From positions 3,100,001 through 3,164,000 of the forward strand of contig OZ244845.1 in assembly GCA_965220775.1 (NCBI GenBank): 64,000 nt of DNA. The letters are read 5' to 3'. The notes below the pieces were generated by a model. It ran no database searches. It was not told the DNA's origin and saw nothing but the letters and a program-made list of their open reading frames with translations. Below are positions 16,986-25,869 of this stretch, in pieces (position 1 is the first letter of the stretch; each line of letters starts with the position of its first letter). Source of the DNA: G963664835 sp965220775. Lineage in GTDB: Bacteria > Chloroflexota > UBA6077 > FW602-bin22 > JBCLEL01. Position numbers and translations under genes: made by a program.

Positions 16986-19094
16986 ATGAGTAGTTTATTG
17001 AGCTGGATCGCCCGCGCGATCACACCAACCCCTCGCTGGTCGATTGGTCTATTCGGCTTGGTGGTTACAGTTGGTCTGATCGCCATTCTTGCCTCAGAAC
17101 TATTGATCAACCGCTTTGTCTTGACCGAGGGCGAAGTAGCTACTCTCTTGATCAAGTCTCCTCGAAGGGTCGAGTTTCAGAGCAATATTCAAACTGATGC
17201 CGCACGCCGCGAGGCAGCCGATGCAATCAATCTGCCTATGCGCTACGACGATTCCATCGCCGAGGCCAGTCAGGCAGAGTTGACCGAAACCATGGGACTC
17301 ATAGAAGGCTTACGCGTTACCACCGGCGACCTCTCGACGCGCGCGGCGCTCGTCTCCCAGATCCCCGGTGTCCGAATTACGCAGGACGAGGCCACCGAGC
17401 TATTGAAGCTGCCCGAGGACGAGTGGCGGCAGGTACAGCTCGAATCTCTTCGAATTACCCAACGTACGATGCGAAATCAGATAATCAAAGCCCAGGTCGA
17501 AGAAGCTCATCAGGCGGCAATGCTGCATGTATCGGCAGATCTCAACGATCGGCAGACCACCCTGGTTCGAAGCCTCTCGAGGGCCTTTGTCCGGGCCAAT
17601 TACCTGATCGACGAATCGGCCGCCGAACAGGCCAAGCTAGCAGCCAGCGATAGTGTAGAGCCGGTGATTGCGACGGTCGAAGCTGGCGAGACCATAGTCC
17701 GCGACGGAGAGATCATCCGGCCGGAGCATCTCGAAAAGTTGGCAGCGGTCGGGCTCAACGACATACGCGTTGATATGCGTGAGTTTGGCGCAAGGGCCGG
17801 CCTACTGATTGCAATAATAGCGATATTTGTCGGCTACCTAGCGAGCTACCGTGAGAAGCGCTTCCAAAGGGCCGGACCACTCATCCTCCTTGGCTTGATA
17901 TTGCTTCTCACCGTCGGCCTGGCAAGGGCCACACCGATTCAGACCGACCTCAAAGCTGTCGTTTTTCCCTTCGCCGCGGCAACTATGTTGGTTTCGGTCT
18001 TGCTCGGCACTCGGCTGGCGGTCGTGATGGGTGTAATAGCAGCATTCGCCGTAAGTGTAATAGAGGGCGCCAACTTCCAGTTGGCGCCCCAACTATTCAT
18101 AACCGGCACCGTCGGGGCGCTCTTGGTTCGCCGCATAGTGCGAGTAAATCACCTCTTCCTCGCCGGACTCGTGGTGGGACTGTCTGCACTGGCCACCGGC
18201 TCGGCCTTCCACCTCATGATCGGAGATCTGGAGAGGTTGTCCGTATTGACAATTCTCATCGCGGCGCTTGTCAACGGAGTCTTGAGCTCGATAATCGCCG
18301 TCGGAACGATGACGATACTTGGTCAGGTATTTGGAATTACTACGACAATCGGCCTGCTCGAGTTGGCGCACCCCAGCCAGCCATTGTTCCGTCGATTGCT
18401 GACCGAAGCGCCCGGCACCTACCACCACAGCATTGTGGTCGCCAATCTCGCTGAGGCTTCCGCCGAAGCGATTGGCGCGGACGCATTGCTTTGCCGAATC
18501 AGCGCCTATTACCACGACATCGGTAAGCTGAATCGCCCATACGCGTTCAGCGAGAACCAATTTGGTGGTGAGAACATACACGACGAGCTTCAGCCATTGC
18601 TCAGCGCCAAAATCATCATCGCCCATGCCAGCGAAGGTTATCTGTTGGGCAAGGAACACGGGTTGCCTAACAGGGTGTTAGAGCTGATCGCTCAGCACCA
18701 CGGCACAACCCAAGTAGCCTATTTCTACCAGAAAGCTCTAGCCTCCGGTGAGCTTCCGGTCGACGAGTCCCGCTACAGGTACCCGGGGCCCCGACCTCAA
18801 ACGCGTGAAGCTGGAATCATGATGCTCGCCGACGGGATCGAAGCGACGGTGCGGTCTGCGCCGGACCAATCTCCCGAGACGGTGGCTTCCATGCTCGAAA
18901 AGATGTTCCAAGTGCGCATCACTGATGGACAACTCTCTGAGTGTGACCTCACGTTGCGCGACTTGGAAGACATAAAAAAGTCCCTGTCGAGTGTCCTCCA
19001 AGGTATATACCACCCCCGCGTCGAATATCCGTCGGCCGACGAGTTACAAGAGGCTGAGCAACCTCCCAAGCTCTTGGAGCCTTCCAAGAGTTGA
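16986..19094 (+). CDS. pgpH: PgpH-type 7TM-HD c-di-AMP phosphodiesterase
   Basis: 702 residues. An N-terminal membrane anchor (residues ~20-40) is followed by a ~220-residue extracytoplasmic domain, about seven membrane segments (~270-440) and a C-terminal HD domain. HD residues are YHHSIVVANLAE, YYHDIGKLNRP (metal-binding HD near residue 512), AHASEGYLL and AQHHGTTQVAYFY. PgpH enzymes hydrolyse the second messenger c-di-AMP. ybeY overlaps its stop, a conserved pgpH-ybeY order in Gram-positive-like bacteria. A c-di-AMP receptor-like protein is encoded at 43649-43891. Confidence 0.92.
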   Translation: MSSLLSWIARAITPTPRWSIGLFGLVVTVGLIAILASELLINRFVLTEGEVATLLIKSPRRVEFQSNIQTDAARREAADAINLPMRYDDSIAEASQAELTETMGLIEGLRVTTGDLSTRAALVSQIPGVRITQDEATELLKLPEDEWRQVQLESLRITQRTMRNQIIKAQVEEAHQAAMLHVSADLNDRQTTLVRSLSRAFVRANYLIDESAAEQAKLAASDSVEPVIATVEAGETIVRDGEIIRPEHLEKLAAVGLNDIRVDMREFGARAGLLIAIIAIFVGYLASYREKRFQRAGPLILLGLILLLTVGLARATPIQTDLKAVVFPFAAATMLVSVLLGTRLAVVMGVIAAFAVSVIEGANFQLAPQLFITGTVGALLVRRIVRVNHLFLAGLVVGLSALATGSAFHLMIGDLERLSVLTILIAALVNGVLSSIIAVGTMTILGQVFGITTTIGLLELAHPSQPLFRRLLTEAPGTYHHSIVVANLAEASAEAIGADALLCRISAYYHDIGKLNRPYAFSENQFGGENIHDELQPLLSAKIIIAHASEGYLLGKEHGLPNRVLELIAQHHGTTQVAYFYQKALASGELPVDESRYRYPGPRPQTREAGIMMLADGIEATVRSAPDQSPETVASMLEKMFQVRITDGQLSECDLTLRDLEDIKKSLSSVLQGIYHPRVEYPSADELQEAEQPPKLLEPSKS

Positions 19095-19558
19095 CCGACC
19101 GTCAGCATGTGGAAGTGCGTGTTTGCGAAGAGACGCCGCTACCTATGGGAGTCGACCTCGAACAGACAATACAGTGCGTGCGATCCGCCGCCGCACGCAC
19201 CCCGCGTCTTGGCCGGCTCGCGGCGAATATCTATTTTTGCGACGCCCAGACCATCCATCAGCTGAATAAACAATATCGCAACGTCGACTCGCCGACTGAT
19301 GTCCTCTCATTCCCGCAAGAGTCACCTATGGAGTTCGCTAAGCCACCAGCGCTCCCCTACGAGTTGGGCGACGTGTTCGTCTGCGTCCCGTTGGCCGTTG
19401 AACAAGCAGCCGCCTATGGCCACTCGATAATGCGCGAGCTAACCTACTTGGCGGTTCACGGTACACTGCACTTGCTGGGATTTGACCACGAGGTCGAGTC
19501 TGAGCAGACTAAGATGCGCGCGGAAGAGGAGAAGGCGCTAGCTGCTATCCAGCGCTGA
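19091..19558 (+). CDS. ybeY: YbeY endoribonuclease, rRNA maturation factor
   Basis: 155 residues. The zinc motif H-x3-H-x5-H reads HGTLHLLGFDH near residue 120, preceded by the conserved VDSPTDVLSFP. YbeY acts in 16S rRNA processing and ribosome quality control. The TTG start overlaps the pgpH stop (TTGA), so the genes are coupled. Its last 14 bases overlap the convergent anti-sigma-like gene. Confidence 0.93.
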   Translation: MTDRQHVEVRVCEETPLPMGVDLEQTIQCVRSAAARTPRLGRLAANIYFCDAQTIHQLNKQYRNVDSPTDVLSFPQESPMEFAKPPALPYELGDVFVCVPLAVEQAAAYGHSIMRELTYLAVHGTLHLLGFDHEVESEQTKMRAEEEKALAAIQR

Positions 19559-19925
19559 ACGTGGGAAATGGACGCTCGACCTGCCCGCCAGTGCTGCGCA
19601 GCCGGCCGATTAGCAGTACCAAGGCCGCTGCAGAGACTACCGAGAATGCTGCAGCTACGGGAATGATCAACTTTCGCCAGGAGATGGATGTTTCCGGACG
19701 CCTCTCCGGTTGCAACTTGTCCAGCTTAGCCCGCAGTTGCTCCAAGAATATCGGATCGGGTTCTATTGGTCGCAACGCCGGTACGAGGCGGTCAACTGTA
19801 GCCAGCAGGGTGTCAACCTCACGATCGTGAGCAAATAGATCTCTCATGCCCTCTTTTTGGGCGCGACCGGCTATCCTCCCATTCAGGTATTGACTGACCA
19901 GTTCCGCTGCGACTCGTTTATTCAA
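19545..19925 (-). CDS. Single-pass membrane protein, probable anti-sigma factor
   Basis: 126 residues. The N-terminal ~85 residues are soluble and helical; one membrane segment follows (IIPVAAAFSVVSAAALVLLI, residues ~87-106), then a short tail. This topology, and the position 12 bases after an ECF sigma factor gene on the same strand, suggest a membrane-bound anti-sigma factor. No zinc-binding HxxxCxxC motif is present, so it is not a ZAS-type anti-sigma, and the assignment rests on context. Confidence 0.6.
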   Translation of the reverse strand: MNKRVAAELVSQYLNGRIAGRAQKEGMRDLFAHDREVDTLLATVDRLVPALRPIEPDPIFLEQLRAKLDKLQPERRPETSISWRKLIIPVAAAFSVVSAAALVLLIGRLRSTGGQVERPFPTFSAG

Positions 19926-19937
19926 ATTCCGTCCTTC

Positions 19938-20576
19938 CTAGTCATTATCCAAGCGCGCGCATTCTTTTCGAAGACTCGTAATAGTCCTATGCAACAAAGC
20001 CTTAATCGCACCTTCTGTTCTACCCATTACCGCGGCAACTTGTGCATTAGTCATCCGGCTGGCGAACTTCAAAACTATCAGCTGTTGCCTATCTGGAGGC
20101 AGTTTCCTGACCAAACTCCTGATGTCATCGACTGCTTCCGTCGCTTCTACCTCTTCGACAGGGTCCGTTGACACTCCGGCTAGTTGGATTAGTCCTTCAA
20201 GACGCGAAACCGGACGCCTCGCTTTGTCGCGGTGCCAGTTGGCGACCAGGTTATGCGCTATGCGAAACAACCAAGCCGAAAACGGGACTCCTCGGTCCGT
20301 ATAACGGTGAATACTTGCAAGAGCGCGTATGAACGTTCGGGCCGTGAGATCCTCGGCATCTGCTTGATTGCTACACCGATAGTAGTGGTAGTTATGAATC
20401 CTCCTGACATAACGCTCATAAAGCTCACCAAACGCCGTCCTGTCCACACGGGCCCTGACAGCTAATGCCGCGTCAGATTCCCTCTCTGACTGCGTTCCGT
20501 CAACCGTCACACTCGAATGGCGGCCATTCGTGGCCGGCGACTTTGCAACTGCCGTTACCTTGTCCCGTTGTATCAT
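19938..20576 (-). CDS. ECF-type RNA polymerase sigma factor
   Basis: 212 residues from ATG 20576 (an in-frame GTG three codons earlier is possible). Region 2 reads FGELYERYVRRIHNYHYYRC and ADAEDLTARTFIRAL; region 4 reads LPPDRQQLIVLKFASRMTN followed by the helix-turn-helix AQVAAVMGRTEGAIKALLHR. It directs transcription of an unknown regulon. The next gene encodes a membrane protein likely to be its anti-sigma partner. The N-terminal 35 residues are poorly conserved and low in structure. Confidence 0.9.
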   Translation of the reverse strand: MIQRDKVTAVAKSPATNGRHSSVTVDGTQSERESDAALAVRARVDRTAFGELYERYVRRIHNYHYYRCSNQADAEDLTARTFIRALASIHRYTDRGVPFSAWLFRIAHNLVANWHRDKARRPVSRLEGLIQLAGVSTDPVEEVEATEAVDDIRSLVRKLPPDRQQLIVLKFASRMTNAQVAAVMGRTEGAIKALLHRTITSLRKECARLDND

Positions 20577-20998
20577 GTAGAACACCGTAGAGTATATTGA
20601 GATACACGTGTTAGGTCGCCGGTGGCCTTTTAGCTTCGATTACGCCATCTTCCGAATCGGCCAGACTCGCCTGCCGGCTCGAGCTCGGACCCTATGCCAT
20701 GCTGTTCCCGCACAAGTGGGTCGATCGAGGCCTGACCCCAGCCGGTGGATGTCTGCTCCTGCCACCGTTGGACAACATTAGCGGCTTTCGTTTGAATTAG
20801 TCAAGTAGTCCTTTCGACATAAGGAGCGACGCCGCCTCCGTAGAAAACTGAGCAGTCGTTCGAAAGCCCAAACAGTGCTCCGGCGCAACTGCCGGCTCGG
20901 TATGCCGGCAGTCAAGCTTTGTCCAGAGGGATTGTTCTAGACCGCACCCATCACTCGAATCTGCCTAAGATCCAGCCATCTGACGACCATTCTGTAAT
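20577..20998. other. Gap upstream of the ino1 remnant
   Basis: No gene is supportable. A perfect 9-bp inverted repeat ACTGCCGGC-TCGGTAT-GCCGGCAGT lies at 20888-20912 without a T-run. Around 20934-20952 one frame reads IVLDRT, resembling the segment just before the retained ino1 part, so the pseudogene may reach back to about 20,915; upstream of that I see nothing. Confidence 0.4.
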
Positions 20999-21422
20999 AT
21001 GGACTTCGACAATATGCTGGAGCGCCGTCGCTTAGAGTCGAAGAAGGTACCGAAGACGAACTCGGTCGCCAGTCAACTCGACTACGACCTCGGCCCGGGA
21101 TAACGTGCACGTGGGACCCAGCGATTACGTGCCCTGCCTCGGTGATCGCAAATGGTGCTACATCCACATGGAGGGTAAGACATTTTGCTATGTACCTCTA
21201 AACCTTGAGCTAAAGCTCGAAGTGTGGGATTCGCCAAACTCGGCCGGCGTCGTGATCGACGCCGTGCACTGCTGTAAACTGGCATTGGAACGGGCTCTTT
21301 CCGGCACCCTCGTTGCCGCTTCGGCGTAGTTCATGCAGTCACCTCCGCACCAGGTGCGCGACGAAACACCCAGAGACCGTCTCGAACAATTCGTCGACGG
21401 CGAAGAGACGGCTAATGGCTGA
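20999..21422 (+). pseudogene. ino1: Decayed myo-inositol-1-phosphate synthase (C-terminal part)
   Basis: Frame 1 from 20999 reads NMLERRRLESKKVPKTNSVA and DYDLGP, then hits TAA. The adjacent frame continues exactly where it should with DNVHVGPSDYVPCLGDRKW, VPLNLELKLEVWDSPNSAGV and VIDAVHCCKLA, all hallmarks of prokaryotic Ino1. One extra G near 21094-21100 explains the shift. A TAG at 21327-21329 replaces the usual tyrosine codon, after which FMQSPPHQ...RDRLEQFVDGEE matches the Ino1 C-terminus to 21422. The N-terminal two thirds, including the NAD-binding domain, are missing. A frameshift, a nonsense codon and truncation make it non-functional. It lies near a CDP-alcohol phosphatidyltransferase gene that could have used its product. 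Confidence 0.88.
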
Positions 21423-21551
21423 GCTGCTGACAAAGCTCTCAATGTCGAGGATAGCACGCGAGTCTATCGTGAATGTAACGCCCCCATCGCCGGCGCCCGA
21501 GCAGCTAGGACCAACCCTGAGTGCGAACTTAATTAGGAAACAAATCCAAAC

Positions 21552-22316
21552 ATGGTGCGTTTTGAAGCCGTATTCTTCGACTTTGGCAATACACTCTGGC
21601 ACTTCCCGGACCCACGCTCGATAGAACGGATTCTCGACGAATCCGTCCGAAGGATCGACAATGCGTTCAGCAACTCCGGCTTTGGACTGTCCGTCGATCT
21701 AATTAGACAAGTCTCTAAGGATCTATCAAAGGCTGTGAGCGTAGCCGAGCAGGCTGCCGATGATGGAGACCTCCGCAGCCCGGATTACGTCGAGATTGCC
21801 CGGCAAGTCGTGGCCTCAAATGGAAAGAAATTAGACCGAGAATATGCCCAAAAATTCTGGATTGCCTGGAACGTAGGCGGCCGTTTTCTCGGCCGGCGCA
21901 TCCACCCAGACACCTACCAGACTCTCGACTGGCTTCGAACCGGCGGGTACCGTTTAGGCGCTATCACCAACCGAGCATTGGGTGGCCCGGCTTTCATCGA
22001 CGAGTTGCGCACACACCGGCTCAACGACTACTTCGAAACAATCTCGATCTCAGCCGATGTCGGTTACCGCAAACCGCATCCTGCGATCTTCGAGTACGCG
22101 TTGGCCGAGATGAGGGTTGTCCCGGAACAATGTATGATGGTTGGCGACCGGCCCCGCGCTGACATAGAAGGCGCAAAGGCACTCGGCATGACGGCCGTTT
22201 GGATGCGCAATAGCTCCAAGGTTTTCACCGGCAGAGTACGACCGGATTACACCATTGAGCGCCCACGCCAGCTCATAGACCTACCAATCTTCAAACCACC
22301 CTGTGGAACGCGCTAA
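21552..22316 (+). CDS. HAD-superfamily hydrolase
   Basis: 254 residues. Motif I FFDFGNTLW has the nucleophile position D10, but the second aspartate of the common DxD pair is G12, as in several HAD subfamilies. Motif II is ITNRA, motif III is the lysine in DVGYRKPHPAIFEYA, and motif IV is VGDRPRADIEGAKALGM. It is likely a small-molecule phosphatase or dehalogenase-like enzyme; the substrate is unknown. Its end overlaps the next gene by 14 bases, so it belongs to the HAD-phosphatidyltransferase-ruvB-DUF2905 operon. Confidence 0.85.
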   Translation: MVRFEAVFFDFGNTLWHFPDPRSIERILDESVRRIDNAFSNSGFGLSVDLIRQVSKDLSKAVSVAEQAADDGDLRSPDYVEIARQVVASNGKKLDREYAQKFWIAWNVGGRFLGRRIHPDTYQTLDWLRTGGYRLGAITNRALGGPAFIDELRTHRLNDYFETISISADVGYRKPHPAIFEYALAEMRVVPEQCMMVGDRPRADIEGAKALGMTAVWMRNSSKVFTGRVRPDYTIERPRQLIDLPIFKPPCGTR

Positions 22317-22923
22317 GAAGCGAAGACTCGGAGATATAGGCAAGGTGATCTATCAGGTTAAAGCGAGTGGCCGTAAAGTAGCTGAATCGGTGGCCAGGTT
22401 GATCGCCCGAACCGGCGCTCATCCGAATCACATAACCATAGCGGCTATGGTGCTCAACGCTGGTGTGGCGGTGATAATCGGCTTGGGTCACGTTCAAGTT
22501 GGCGGAGTGTTGGTCTTGGTAGTCGCGCTAATAGACACTCTGGATGGCGCCCTCGCCCGGGTGACCCAGAAGAGTACGACCTTTGGCGCGTTTCTCGATT
22601 CGACACTTGACCGCTACTCGGAGGGATTCATACTACTCGGCCTTCTCGTGCACCTCAGTGCAAGCGGAGACAGGCTAGGGGCGGCCCTCTGCTTCGTTGT
22701 GCTGCTCGGTTCGCTGATGGTAAGCTACACTCGTGCGCGTGCGGAAGGACTCGGAATGAAATGCGAGGTCGGCGTGGCGCCGCGGCCGGAGCGAGTCGCC
22801 ATACTCAGCATCGGCATGATAGTTGGTTGGCCGTTGCCGGCCCTCGCCATCCTGGCAATCCTGACACACCTGACGGCGTTGCAGAGAATTCTCCACGTTC
22901 TACAATTAGGCAAGAATGAGTGA
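22303..22923 (+). CDS. CDP-alcohol phosphatidyltransferase, possibly phosphatidylinositol-phosphate synthase
   Basis: 206 residues with six hydrophobic segments. The signature is intact: D78-x2-D81-G82-x2-A85-R86-x8-G95-x3-D99-x3-D103. The tail RARAEGLGMKCEVGVAPRPE resembles the region found in phosphatidylinositol-phosphate and archaetidylinositol-phosphate synthases, which use inositol-1-phosphate. A broken ino1, whose enzyme would supply that compound, lies about 0.9 kb upstream, which supports but does not prove this role. The GTG start overlaps the HAD gene and its end overlaps ruvB by eight bases. Confidence 0.82.
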   Translation: MERAKKRRLGDIGKVIYQVKASGRKVAESVARLIARTGAHPNHITIAAMVLNAGVAVIIGLGHVQVGGVLVLVVALIDTLDGALARVTQKSTTFGAFLDSTLDRYSEGFILLGLLVHLSASGDRLGAALCFVVLLGSLMVSYTRARAEGLGMKCEVGVAPRPERVAILSIGMIVGWPLPALAILAILTHLTALQRILHVLQLGKNE

Positions 22924-23947
22924 CCGAGATGTCCTGAAACCGACCGCGGAGCCGGGCGAGGCCGAGACTGAAGGCAGCCTGCGGCCACGCTGGTTGCGAG
23001 AATGCATCGGTCAGGAAAAGCTGAAGGCTAATCTCGCCATCTCGATAGAGGCTGCCAAGAGCCGCGGCGAGCCACTCGACCACGTCTTGCTCTATGGTCC
23101 GCCTGGTCTGGGAAAAACCACTTTTGCCAGTGTCCTCGCCAACGAGATGGGCGCCCAGTTGCGCATTACATCTGGGCCGGCTATCACGATTCCCGGCGAT
23201 CTTGCCGCTTACATCACTGGCCTAGCACCGGGCGACGTTATCTTCATCGACGAGATTCATCGGCTAAACCGGCCCGTCGAAGAAGCCCTATATCCGGCGA
23301 TGGAGGACTTCGTCTGGGACATGGTGCTGGGCAAGGGTATGGCCGCCAAGCCCATTCGATTGCGCCTGCCCAAGTTCACTGTTATCGGCGCCACCACTCG
23401 CTATTCGATGCTAAGCGCACCCTTGCGCGACCGATTCGGCTCCACCTATCGACTCGACTATTTCACCGTTGAGGCGATAGCCAGGATCGTCGTACGTTCG
23501 GCGGCCATTTTAGATACGGAAATTGACCGCGCCGGCGCTGACGAGATTGCGCGTCGATCTCGCGGAACCCCCCGCATAGGCAACCGCCTGCTTCGCCGCG
23601 TACGCGATTTCGCTCAGGTTAAGGCCAGTGGCAGCATCGACAGGTCGGTAGCCGTGGACGCTCTGGCGATGTTAGAAGTGGACAACCTAGGCCTCGATAG
23701 TATCGACCGGCAAGTGCTGGCGACAATCATAGATAAGTTTGACGGCGGCCCCGTTGGCCTGGAAACGGTTTCAGCAGCTGTCAGCGAAGACCCGGACACC
23801 ATTATGGACGTATGTGAACCATATCTTCTTCAGCTAGGCTTCCTCGACCGGACTCCGCGCGGAAGGACGGCCACCCAGCTAGCCTACCGGCATCTCGGCC
23901 GTTTGCCGAAACCAGTCGAGGAACAGGCCCAGCCGAGGCTCATCTGA
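22916..23947 (+). CDS. ruvB: Holliday junction branch-migration ATPase RuvB
   Basis: 343 residues, normal length. Walker A GPPGLGKTT, Walker B FIDEIHR, sensor 1 IGATTR and the arginine finger in LRDRFGSTYRLDYF are all present, with the C-terminal winged-helix domain ending PRGRTATQLAYRHLG. RuvB drives branch migration with RuvA, which is not in the window, nor is RuvC. The start overlaps the upstream phosphatidyltransferase gene; the stop overlaps the DUF2905 start by one base. Confidence 0.97.
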   Translation: MSDRDVLKPTAEPGEAETEGSLRPRWLRECIGQEKLKANLAISIEAAKSRGEPLDHVLLYGPPGLGKTTFASVLANEMGAQLRITSGPAITIPGDLAAYITGLAPGDVIFIDEIHRLNRPVEEALYPAMEDFVWDMVLGKGMAAKPIRLRLPKFTVIGATTRYSMLSAPLRDRFGSTYRLDYFTVEAIARIVVRSAAILDTEIDRAGADEIARRSRGTPRIGNRLLRRVRDFAQVKASGSIDRSVAVDALAMLEVDNLGLDSIDRQVLATIIDKFDGGPVGLETVSAAVSEDPDTIMDVCEPYLLQLGFLDRTPRGRTATQLAYRHLGRLPKPVEEQAQPRLI

Positions 23948-24177
23948 TGCCTTCGGTCGAGTTCGGCAGGTTCCTGATCTTTGCCGGCTTGGCGCTTGCA
24001 GTCGCCGGCATCCTTTTGGTCAGCGGTGCCCGCATTCCGTTCTTCGGCCGCCTACCCGGTGACTTTCACTTGCAGATCGGCGGCGGCTCGGTCACACTGC
24101 TTATAGGCACCTCGATAGTTGTTTCGATACTGCTCACAATCGCCCTCAATCTGCTTTTTAGAGCGCTCAATCGTTGA
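23947..24177 (+). CDS. DUF2905 small membrane protein
   Basis: 76 residues: one hydrophobic helix (FLIFAGLALAVAGILLVSG), the conserved IPFFGRLPGDFHLQ loop, and a second helix. This is the DUF2905 family, often found beside ruvB, of unknown function. The ATG overlaps the ruvB TGA by one base, so translation is coupled. Confidence 0.85.
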   Translation: MPSVEFGRFLIFAGLALAVAGILLVSGARIPFFGRLPGDFHLQIGGGSVTLLIGTSIVVSILLTIALNLLFRALNR

Positions 24178-24423
24178 ACCTTTTCGCGTTCACACTTTGC
24201 TATGAAAATAGGTTCCCGCCACTCGTTGCGTCATACCCGCGCCCCCGCATCGTCATTCTCGCGATCAAAAGCATGCCCCGTACCCCGATACGGGACCGGG
24301 GTCCATGACCTGCGCCCTACACTGAATCGAGTTCAGCTCAGGCTTTGATGCCGAGTTGGGTCCATTACGTCTCCGCAGAATCGAGCAACTTTTGGAAAGA
24401 CCCTTGCTATTACAGGATTTTCG
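24178..24423. repeat. Short gap with a family-D hairpin
   Basis: CCCCGT-ACCCCG-ATACGGGA at 24276-24295 is a family-D hairpin preceded by a degraded family-B flank (CGTCATTCTCGCG). The rest of the stretch up to the nadA promoter shows nothing recognisable. Confidence 0.6.
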
Positions 24424-24453
24424 TTGACAGTTGCTTTTTCGCGGAATTATCAT
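24424..24453 (+). promoter_or_regulatory. Sigma-70-type promoter of nadA-nadB
   Basis: Consensus TTGACA (24424-24429) and TATCAT (24448-24453) are 18 bases apart, about 155 bases upstream of the nadA start. A long leader follows in which I see no recognisable riboswitch. Confidence 0.5.
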
Positions 24454-24608
24454 TTGGACTGTATAGCATCTGAACTTGCGGTTCACCTGTACTTGGTCGA
24501 ATAGGATATGCCTACCGGCGCAGTCGTTCCAATCTGAAGGTGCGACTGGTCGATCAATCTGGCGCATGGATCGATCCTGGGCACTCCTGGCTAAGATGGA
24601 GCTTAACA

Positions 24609-25865
24609 ATGGTGGTTGAAATTCACCTATCCGATCCGGCAGCGGATCCCAAGACCTGTGTCGATTCTCGCGACAAGTTGGATCGGCATCTGACCAGCCC
24701 AAAAGTCCGACCCGGCTATCTGGAGAAAAGCGTCCAAATAGTGGATACGCCTTTGAGCGCTATTCACGCCGGCCGGCGCACCCCCAAACCGGTCCGGATC
24801 CCAGAGCATTATCTGGCGATGCCGGCCGAAGAAATTGATCGCGCAATTGCCCGCGCCAAGGAATCGTTGGGCGACCAAGTGGTCATCCTCGGACATCACT
24901 ACCAGCGAGACGAAGTTATCAAACACGCCGACATCCGTGGCGATTCGTTCAAACTCTCGCAATTGGCCGCCAGCCGGCCCGATTCCGAGTTCATCGTTTT
25001 CTGCGGCGTCCACTTCATGGCCGAGACCGCCGACATTCTGAGCGCTCCAAATCAGAAGGTCCTCCTCCCCAACCTCGAAGCCGGCTGTTCGATGGCGGAC
25101 ATGGCCGACATCGACTCAGTCGAGGAGTGCTGGGAAGTGCTGGAGGACGTTTGCGGTGAAGGAACTATTCCAATCACCTATATGAACTCGGCCGCCGACC
25201 TGAAAGCGTTCTGCGGCCGGCACGGCGGCATCGTTTGCACCTCTTCAAACGCACAGAACATCTTGAATTGGGCCTTCGAGCGGGGCAAGCGCGTTCTTTT
25301 CTTCCCCGACGAACACCTTGGCCGCAACACCGGCATCAAGATGGACATACCTATGGAAGAAATGGCCATTTGGGACCCTAGGTTCCCTGATCGCAACGAC
25401 TTGGACGCTCTTACACGGGCCAAGATAATCCTTTGGAAAGGGTATTGTTCCGTCCACGCCCGTTTCAACATCGAGCAGATCCGAGACATACGCGCCAGGG
25501 ACCCTGCGGTTAACATTTTGGTTCACCCTGAGTGCCGGAAGGAAGTCGTGGATGCCTCAGACTACGATGGATCGACAGAGTACATAGTCAAATTGGTAAC
25601 CGAAGCGCCACCCGGCTCGAAATGGGCCATCGGCACCGAGATCAATCTCGTGAATCGCCTCTCCCAAGAAAATCCTGACAAGACGGTCTTCTGTCTTAAT
25701 CCCATTGTTTGCCCTTGCTCCACGATGTACCGCATACATCCGGCATATGTCCTCTGGACTTTGGCGAGTCTGTTGTCAGGCGATGTGATCAATCGGATCT
25801 CGGTGCCAGACGACGACGCTAAGCATGCAATCGTCGCGCTCAAGCGGATGCTGGCGCACGCCTGA
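24609..25865 (+). CDS. nadA: Quinolinate synthase
   Basis: 418 residues from ATG 24609, chosen because GGAG (24598-24601) lies seven bases upstream; the frame extends to a GTG at 24540. NadA condenses iminoaspartate with dihydroxyacetone phosphate using a [4Fe-4S] cluster. Seen motifs are GHHYQRDEV, FCGVHFMAETA, LEAGCSMADM (cluster cysteine), VHPECRKEV (cluster cysteine) and NPIVCPCSTMYRIHP (cluster cysteine). About 70 N-terminal residues precede the conserved domain, longer than many NadA proteins. nadB follows directly; nadC is at 34103-34987. Confidence 0.95.
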   Translation: MVVEIHLSDPAADPKTCVDSRDKLDRHLTSPKVRPGYLEKSVQIVDTPLSAIHAGRRTPKPVRIPEHYLAMPAEEIDRAIARAKESLGDQVVILGHHYQRDEVIKHADIRGDSFKLSQLAASRPDSEFIVFCGVHFMAETADILSAPNQKVLLPNLEAGCSMADMADIDSVEECWEVLEDVCGEGTIPITYMNSAADLKAFCGRHGGIVCTSSNAQNILNWAFERGKRVLFFPDEHLGRNTGIKMDIPMEEMAIWDPRFPDRNDLDALTRAKIILWKGYCSVHARFNIEQIRDIRARDPAVNILVHPECRKEVVDASDYDGSTEYIVKLVTEAPPGSKWAIGTEINLVNRLSQENPDKTVFCLNPIVCPCSTMYRIHPAYVLWTLASLLSGDVINRISVPDDDAKHAIVALKRMLAHA

Positions 25866-25869
25866 CGGT

